NCBI GenBank assembly: GCA_021796155.1
Contig: JAJYOO010000061.1
Span: 1-9,836, forward strand
Direction of reading: 5' to 3'
Source: Chloroflexota bacterium
GTDB taxonomy: Bacteria; Chloroflexota; Anaerolineae; Anaerolineales; Villigracilaceae
DNA length: 9,836 nt
A model generated the notes under the pieces. The model saw nothing but the letters and a program-made list of their open reading frames with translations. It searched no databases and was not told where the DNA came from. The position numbers were made by a program, and so were the translations under genes. Below are positions 5,949 through 9,836 of the stretch, piece after piece; the first letter of the stretch is position 1; each line of letters opens with the position of its first letter.

Positions 5949-5955
5949 ACTTCGC

Positions 5956-6270
5956 TTGAACGAGAAAACTATCCAACAAGTGCTCGAGATCGAGCAACAA
6001 GCCGATGCAATTCACTCCGAGGCATTACGCGAGGCGGAAAAGCTTCCGCTTCACGCGGAGCAGGAGGCGCAAGCACTGATCGAAAAGGCGCGGGCCGAGG
6101 CTGAGGAAGAGGCCCATAAAATGGTCGCCAAGGCCCAGGCAGAGGAAGAACGTCAGCGCATCCTCGCGGACGCCGAGAAAACCATCCAACGAACTGAGAC
6201 TATGGCGAAGACAAACTTCAACAAAGCCGTCGCGTACGTTCTAAACAGAGTCGCAGGCAAGGAATCCTGA
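5956..6270 (+). CDS. A/V-type ATPase peripheral stalk subunit H (G-like)
   Basis: The 104-residue protein is almost entirely a charged alanine- and glutamate-rich coiled coil (about 5-80, for example AEQEAQALIEKARAEAEEEA), with a short C-terminal segment AVAYVLNRVAG typical of the H/G subunit of archaeal and bacterial V-type ATPases. Together with subunit E it would form the stator stalk that holds the catalytic head against rotation. It starts with TTG behind a good AGGAG, and its stop is one base from the ATG of subunit C. Standing first in the operon matches ahaH of methanogens and the F gene of the Enterococcus hirae ntp operon. Coiled-coil composition alone is unspecific, so the call rests largely on size and neighbours. 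The weak TTG start may lower its yield relative to the other subunits, though two stalks per complex are usual. Confidence 0.82.
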   Translation: MNEKTIQQVLEIEQQADAIHSEALREAEKLPLHAEQEAQALIEKARAEAEEEAHKMVAKAQAEEERQRILADAEKTIQRTETMAKTNFNKAVAYVLNRVAGKES

Positions 6271-6271
6271 A

Positions 6272-7330
6272 ATGGCATCCAGCGGCATCTCAGGATATGC
6301 AGCCGTAAACGCCCGCGTGAGAGTGATGTACTCGACACTGCTCACACCGCAGGAAATGGACAGGTTATCCGAAGCCCCGGATTTCAACAGCTTGATCGAG
6401 CAGTTGAAACATACGGCCTACGGATTGTATCTGGAACAAGTACGTGACCGTGATTTGTCTCCGAGGCGAGCAGCCTTTCAACTGAGAGAACGACTGGCGA
6501 ACGCGTATTCATCCATCATCGGCATCGTCCCGGATCAGACTCGCCCACTGCTCGTCCAGCTTTACCGATTTTTTGAAGTCAGCAACTTGAAGGCCGTGTT
6601 ACGCGGTATTGTCAAGGGGGAACCTTGGGACGTTGTGAAATATTTGCTCTTCCCATTTGGTTCCAGAACCATCATACCTGCAGAAGAAATGCTAACGGCG
6701 AACAACGTTGCCCCGGCGGTCGAATTATTGCGCGGCACGCCATACTATCAAACACTTTCTTACGCAATGAAACGCTACAGCGCGGAACAGAGTCTGTTTC
6801 CACTGGAAGTGACGCTCGATCTGAATTATTGGCGTGACTTGTGGAAGAATGTCAAACAGCTTTCAAGCCTGGATCGGACACAGGCCGGCCGCGTCATCGG
6901 AACGATGTTGGACATCACGAATTTGATGTGGGCGATTCGCTATCGAACTTACTACCATTTATCCGAAGAGGAAGTAATCAACTACACTCTGCCATTCGGA
7001 TATCACGTGCACGATGAAGATATTCGCGGGATCGCAGCCGGAGCAGATATTGCTCAAGTCGTCCAGCGCGTTTATCCCAGCATGACTCAAGTCGAAGGTT
7101 TGACCGATAAGTCCGGTGATGGACTTTCCCAATTGGAACTGCAATTACAAAGACGCGTCTTCGACCAGTGCCAGGCAGCGTTTGTCGGTGATCCATTCCA
7201 TGTTGGAATTCCGCTGGCTTACCTACTTTTGAATGATCTTGAAATTCAGGATTTGGTTGTCCTGATCGAAGCCAAATCATCGAATATACCGGCAGAAAAG
7301 TTCAAGCAATATATGATTATGAAGAACTGA
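6272..7330 (+). CDS. A/V-type ATPase subunit C (central stalk cap, subunit d / AC39)
   Basis: This 352-residue soluble, mostly helical protein has the repeated motifs of the vATP-synt_AC39 family: FEVSNLKAVLRGI (about 107-119), FPLEVTLDLNYWRDLW (about 176-191), DITNLMWAIRYRTYYHLSEEE (about 214-234), and a C-terminal PFHVGIPLAYLLLNDLEIQDL followed by VLIEAKSSNIPAEKF. In the enzyme it is the funnel that sits on the ring of K subunits and passes torque to the central stalk (D/F). Length is normal for the family. AAGGA (6259-6263) is well placed for ATG 6272, and it follows subunit H after a single base. The odd point is its place: in the Thermus, Enterococcus and Methanosarcina operons, C follows E, after I and K, while here it comes before I. 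Confidence 0.9.
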   Translation: MASSGISGYAAVNARVRVMYSTLLTPQEMDRLSEAPDFNSLIEQLKHTAYGLYLEQVRDRDLSPRRAAFQLRERLANAYSSIIGIVPDQTRPLLVQLYRFFEVSNLKAVLRGIVKGEPWDVVKYLLFPFGSRTIIPAEEMLTANNVAPAVELLRGTPYYQTLSYAMKRYSAEQSLFPLEVTLDLNYWRDLWKNVKQLSSLDRTQAGRVIGTMLDITNLMWAIRYRTYYHLSEEEVINYTLPFGYHVHDEDIRGIAAGADIAQVVQRVYPSMTQVEGLTDKSGDGLSQLELQLQRRVFDQCQAAFVGDPFHVGIPLAYLLLNDLEIQDLVVLIEAKSSNIPAEKFKQYMIMKN

Positions 7331-7371
7331 TTCGGAAGAGAACGTTAGACCACATTATTTGGAGAGAGAGT

Positions 7372-9336
7372 ATGTTCTATCCGGAAGAGATGACAGAGAT
7401 CGAATTGATCGTACCGGCCAAGGATTTGCTTGCGGTCACAAAAGCATTGGGAGAACAAGCCATCTTCCAGCAAAGCGACAGCAGTTATCTGACCGGAGAA
7501 TCAGAACTGGCTCAACCGAAGGAATGGCAGGATAAAGCCAGTGCGTACGCCACGCTTGAACGCCGAATCCAAACCACGATGCAGGCGCTCGAACTCGCCG
7601 AGGGCAAACCATCTAAAAATGGATTCGATTCGCCGGCGGATATCAATTCGGTGCAGGCAGTTGTGGAGCAATTAGAGGGCGAGGTCAGAAAGACCAGCGA
7701 TGCGTTAAGCAACGAGACCAAACATAGTGAATTTCTGGAAAGCATGTTACGCCAGTTACAGCCAGTAGCCGACATGGACATTGACCTGAGCAAACTGCAC
7801 GGTTCTCATTCGCTCTTTTCCGTGATCGGAACGATGCCGGTTGAGAACATGGATCGTTTGCAGACCAGCCTTTCGAGAATCCCGTTTGTGTTTTTGCCGC
7901 TTCACCAGGAAGACAAGGAAGCTGTCGTCTGGCTGGCTGGATCAAATGCCAACAGCGATATTTTAAAGCGCGCAGTTGCAAGTTCTTATTTGAATCCGAT
8001 GGTGCTGCCAGAAGATGTAAAAGGCAAGCCGGCAGAGATCATCGCCTCACTTCAAGATCAAATCTCATGTTCCAAAAGCAAGATTGATGAACTGAAGCGA
8101 ACGCTGGTTAGCCTGCGCGAGGCGCACACCCAACGATTGCAACGCCTGCTTTGGGAAATCCGCTCGAGCCGCATGTTGACCGATGCCATCGTCCGCTATG
8201 GACGACTCAAATACACATATCTGATCGTGGGCTGGGCCATCGCATCGAAGATTCCACAGTTGCAGGAACGGCTCAAAAAAGCTTCCAACGAAATCCTGAT
8301 CGAAACATTCCCGATCAAACGCACCGACGTCAAGCAAAATATCCCGGTGGCGTTGAAGAATCCAAAAGGCTTCGGATCGTTTCAGGACCTCGTCACAACG
8401 TACGCGCGTCCGCGTTACGATGAACTAGATCCAACATTTTTGATCGCCATCACTTTCCCACTTTTGTTCGGTGCGATGTTCGGTGACGTCGCACACGGAT
8501 TGATGCTGGCTCTGCTGGGCGTTTTATTGCTCAGCAAAAAAGTAAAAGCATTGCGAAGCCTTGCGAGTCTCGGCGGGCTTGTGACCATTTGCGGATTGGT
8601 CGCGACCGCGTTCGGCTTCATTTATGGAAGCATATTCGGCATCGAGACGATTTTGCCCGCCATCTGGATTCACCCGATGGAAAACATCCTGACGATCCTC
8701 GGAACGGCTGTTGGCGCCGGCATCTTCCTGTTGACCGTCGGATTCATCGTCAACATCTTCAATGCCGCCATGAGTCGAAATTGGGGGCGACTCATCTTTG
8801 ACAAAAATGGATTGGTCGGCCTGGTTTTCTACTGGTCATTGCTTGGCTTTGCAGCTGGAGCGTTTATCAGCAATTTCCCAATCCCAAAAACTGTATTGAT
8901 CGTCGCCGCTGCGGTCTCAGCCTTCTGCATTATGTTTGCAGAAATCTTCAAGCATCTGGTCGAAGGCCATCGCCCGTTGATCGAAGACGGCATCGGCACT
9001 TATGGCATTCAAGCCTTCTTCGAATTGTTCGAAGCTGTCATCGGTATGTTGAGCAATACACTTTCCTATGTGCGTCTCGGCGCGTTCGCGGTTGCCCATG
9101 CAGGTCTGAGTTCCGTGATTTTCATCGTCGGCAATTTGATCAATCCCGGCCACGGCGTATTCTATTGGATTGTTGTTGTTTTCGGCAACATCGGCCTTGT
9201 GCTTTTCGAGGGACTGATCGTTGGCATTCAGACCATGCGTCTCGAATATTACGAATTCTTCAGCAAGTTCTATAGCGGCGGAGGCTCGAACTTCGAGCCG
9301 TTGAAATTATCCGCCTCGGATAAAGGAGTCAACTGA
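7372..9336 (+). CDS. A/V-type ATPase membrane stator subunit I (subunit a)
   Basis: The 654-residue protein has a soluble N-terminal half (about 1-345) with two long coiled-coil stretches (about 55-125 and 225-265), which contact the peripheral stalks. The membrane half has about eight helices. Family hallmarks are YDELDPTFLIAITFPLLFGAMF then GDVAHG (349-376), SNTLSYVRLGAFAVAHAG (561-578) with the conserved channel arginine R568, a second helix arginine R623, and the C-terminal EYYEFFSKFYSGGGSNFEP. R568 is the counterpart of the essential arginine of yeast Vph1/Stv1 and faces the K-ring glutamate, so it separates the two ion half-channels. GGAG (7361-7364) is well placed for ATG 7372. The gene is 41 bases after C and 86 before K. 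Length is typical, and nothing suggests damage. Confidence 0.95.
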   Translation: MFYPEEMTEIELIVPAKDLLAVTKALGEQAIFQQSDSSYLTGESELAQPKEWQDKASAYATLERRIQTTMQALELAEGKPSKNGFDSPADINSVQAVVEQLEGEVRKTSDALSNETKHSEFLESMLRQLQPVADMDIDLSKLHGSHSLFSVIGTMPVENMDRLQTSLSRIPFVFLPLHQEDKEAVVWLAGSNANSDILKRAVASSYLNPMVLPEDVKGKPAEIIASLQDQISCSKSKIDELKRTLVSLREAHTQRLQRLLWEIRSSRMLTDAIVRYGRLKYTYLIVGWAIASKIPQLQERLKKASNEILIETFPIKRTDVKQNIPVALKNPKGFGSFQDLVTTYARPRYDELDPTFLIAITFPLLFGAMFGDVAHGLMLALLGVLLLSKKVKALRSLASLGGLVTICGLVATAFGFIYGSIFGIETILPAIWIHPMENILTILGTAVGAGIFLLTVGFIVNIFNAAMSRNWGRLIFDKNGLVGLVFYWSLLGFAAGAFISNFPIPKTVLIVAAAVSAFCIMFAEIFKHLVEGHRPLIEDGIGTYGIQAFFELFEAVIGMLSNTLSYVRLGAFAVAHAGLSSVIFIVGNLINPGHGVFYWIVVVFGNIGLVLFEGLIVGIQTMRLEYYEFFSKFYSGGGSNFEPLKLSASDKGVN

Positions 9337-9407
9337 TCGCCTGCGGTTCACCATCGCGTCCGGTCAGCCGATTTGAGTAAGAAAGATTTCTGTAATTCAT
9401 CACTCTG

Positions 9408-9414
9408 AAGGAGG
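9408..9414 (+). promoter_or_regulatory. Strong ribosome binding site of subunit K
   Basis: AAGGAGG lies eight bases before ATG 9423 and is the best Shine-Dalgarno in the window. Subunit K forms a multi-copy ring, so a strong site at this gene fits the need for more copies from the same transcript. Confidence 0.75.
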
Positions 9415-9422
9415 AGCGTTCC

Positions 9423-9836
9423 ATGTTTCTGTTTGTAGCAATTCTAGCGGGTATGGTTCCATTGATTCCAGCCGTGATCTATTTCTTGCGTGAGAAGAAG
9501 TACGGTCCGAAAGCCGCGACTGAAGGTTTGATTTTGGGATTAAAAGGATTCAACTTCATTGTTGGATTGATGGCCGCGGGCGTGGGCGCCGTTTGGCTTG
9601 CTTCGCCAACGACCGCAATGGCCGCGGGACTGGCAGCGGGTGCGGCGACTGATCCGTATGCGTCGCTGGCAGCCGCGGTTGCAACCGGCCTGGCTTGTAT
9701 CGGTGCAGGTATCGGCGTGAGTGGAACCGGCGCGGCGGCGGTCGGAAGCATTGCAGAGAAACCCGAGTCATTTGGCCGTTCGTTGATCTTCGTCGGTCTG
9801 GCGGAAGGTATCGCGATCTACGGTCTGCTCATCGCA
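9423..9836 (+). CDS. A/V-type ATPase rotor ring subunit K (proteolipid c), cut at the window edge
   Basis: The visible 138 residues end in the c-ring hairpin: helix 3 GLACIGAGIGVSGTGAAAVG (89-108), the polar loop AEKPESFGR (111-119), and helix 4 LIFVGLAEGIAIYGLLIA with the ion-binding glutamate E128. Before it lies an unusually long N-terminal part with two further hydrophobic segments (about 3-21 and 41-60), so the chain has about four helices with a carboxylate only in the last, as in Enterococcus hirae NtpK. The first half does not show the clear glycine pattern of a true c hairpin, so it may be a degenerate duplicate or an unrelated extension. The positions matching Q110 and T140 of NtpK are V99 and G129, so the sodium site is not kept and proton use is predicted. 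A few C-terminal residues are missing beyond the window. Confidence 0.9.
   Translation, partial: MFLFVAILAGMVPLIPAVIYFLREKKYGPKAATEGLILGLKGFNFIVGLMAAGVGAVWLASPTTAMAAGLAAGAATDPYASLAAAVATGLACIGAGIGVSGTGAAAVGSIAEKPESFGRSLIFVGLAEGIAIYGLLIA

Larger units (their letters stand above)
5491..5955. other. 465-bp noncoding region between ABC exporter and ATPase operon
   Basis: No protein gene is supported here. The left part (5509-5600) holds terminator-like stems for the exporter operon, including a small GGGA/TCCC stem at 5590-5600. The middle and right parts hold two longer imperfect hairpins (5683-5704 and 5872-5901), a short GACA/TGTC stem at 5793-5803, and weak promoter candidates. The only small open frame of note, 5717-5815 (32 codons), has no ribosome site and no recognisable protein. 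The ATPase operon must be read from within this region or by read-through, so a leader of some kind is expected. Confidence 0.6.

Noticed and set aside
5889..6104. 71-codon + strand frame overlapping subunit H
   Set aside because: It is out of frame with the coiled-coil subunit H, whose size, start signal and neighbours fit.
9337..9422. 86-bp gap between subunits I and K examined for a hidden gene or terminator
   Set aside because: No stem with a T-run and no open frame with a start signal; it only carries the strong ribosome site of K.

Overview
The window reads as chromosomal DNA of a free-living bacterium of moderate GC content, most likely a member of the Chloroflexota (Anaerolineae-like). 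That assignment is inference. It rests on a bacterial A/V-type ATPase operon, on an anti-sigma protein with the RAFAGQLLDLFRVQ-type segment that I associate with that phylum, and on a short dispersed repeat of the TGTCATTGCGAGCG class. All recognised genes lie on the + strand. There are ten protein genes (the last is cut by the window edge), no rRNA or tRNA, no insertion sequence and no CRISPR array.

Layout. Positions 1-278 hold no recognisable gene, but include an 80-bp repeat with imperfect inverted ends (134-213). Positions 279-2038 are an ECF sigma factor and its zinc-finger, membrane-anchored anti-sigma factor, translationally coupled by an ATGA overlap and followed by a strong GC-rich hairpin. 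The anti-sigma gene carries a well-formed internal Shine-Dalgarno and in-frame ATG exactly before its membrane segment. Positions 2151-3680 are a tight pair of multi-pass membrane proteins, DUF1361 and a CPBP-family intramembrane protease; the DUF1361 gene is clearly more AT-rich than the rest. Positions 3707-5490 are a two-gene ABC-2 type exporter (ATPase plus permease, ATGA overlap) ending in a terminator-like hairpin array. Positions 5491-5955 are a 465-bp noncoding region with several hairpins and weak promoter candidates. From 5956 to the right edge runs the start of an A/V-type ATPase operon: peripheral-stalk subunit H, central-axle cap subunit C/d, stator membrane subunit I/a and rotor ring subunit K/c.

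How the parts work together. The left half looks like an envelope-oriented set: a sigma/anti-sigma switch, a CPBP protease, a DUF1361 membrane protein and an ABC-2 exporter. Sequence alone does not show that the sigma factor controls the downstream genes. The right half is a separate bioenergetic unit. Subunit I supplies the conserved arginine and subunit K the conserved glutamate of the ion path. H belongs to the stator stalk, and C joins the ring to the central stalk. Subunits E, F, A, B and D would be expected beyond the right edge. Two features stand out: C sits between H and I rather than after E, and K has a long N-terminal extension and lacks the residues used for sodium binding in the Enterococcus hirae ring, so proton coupling is predicted.

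I do not see a clear new multi-gene system. The most specific unusual points are the internal start of the anti-sigma gene, the ATPase gene order with the unusual K subunit, and the structured leader before the ATPase operon.
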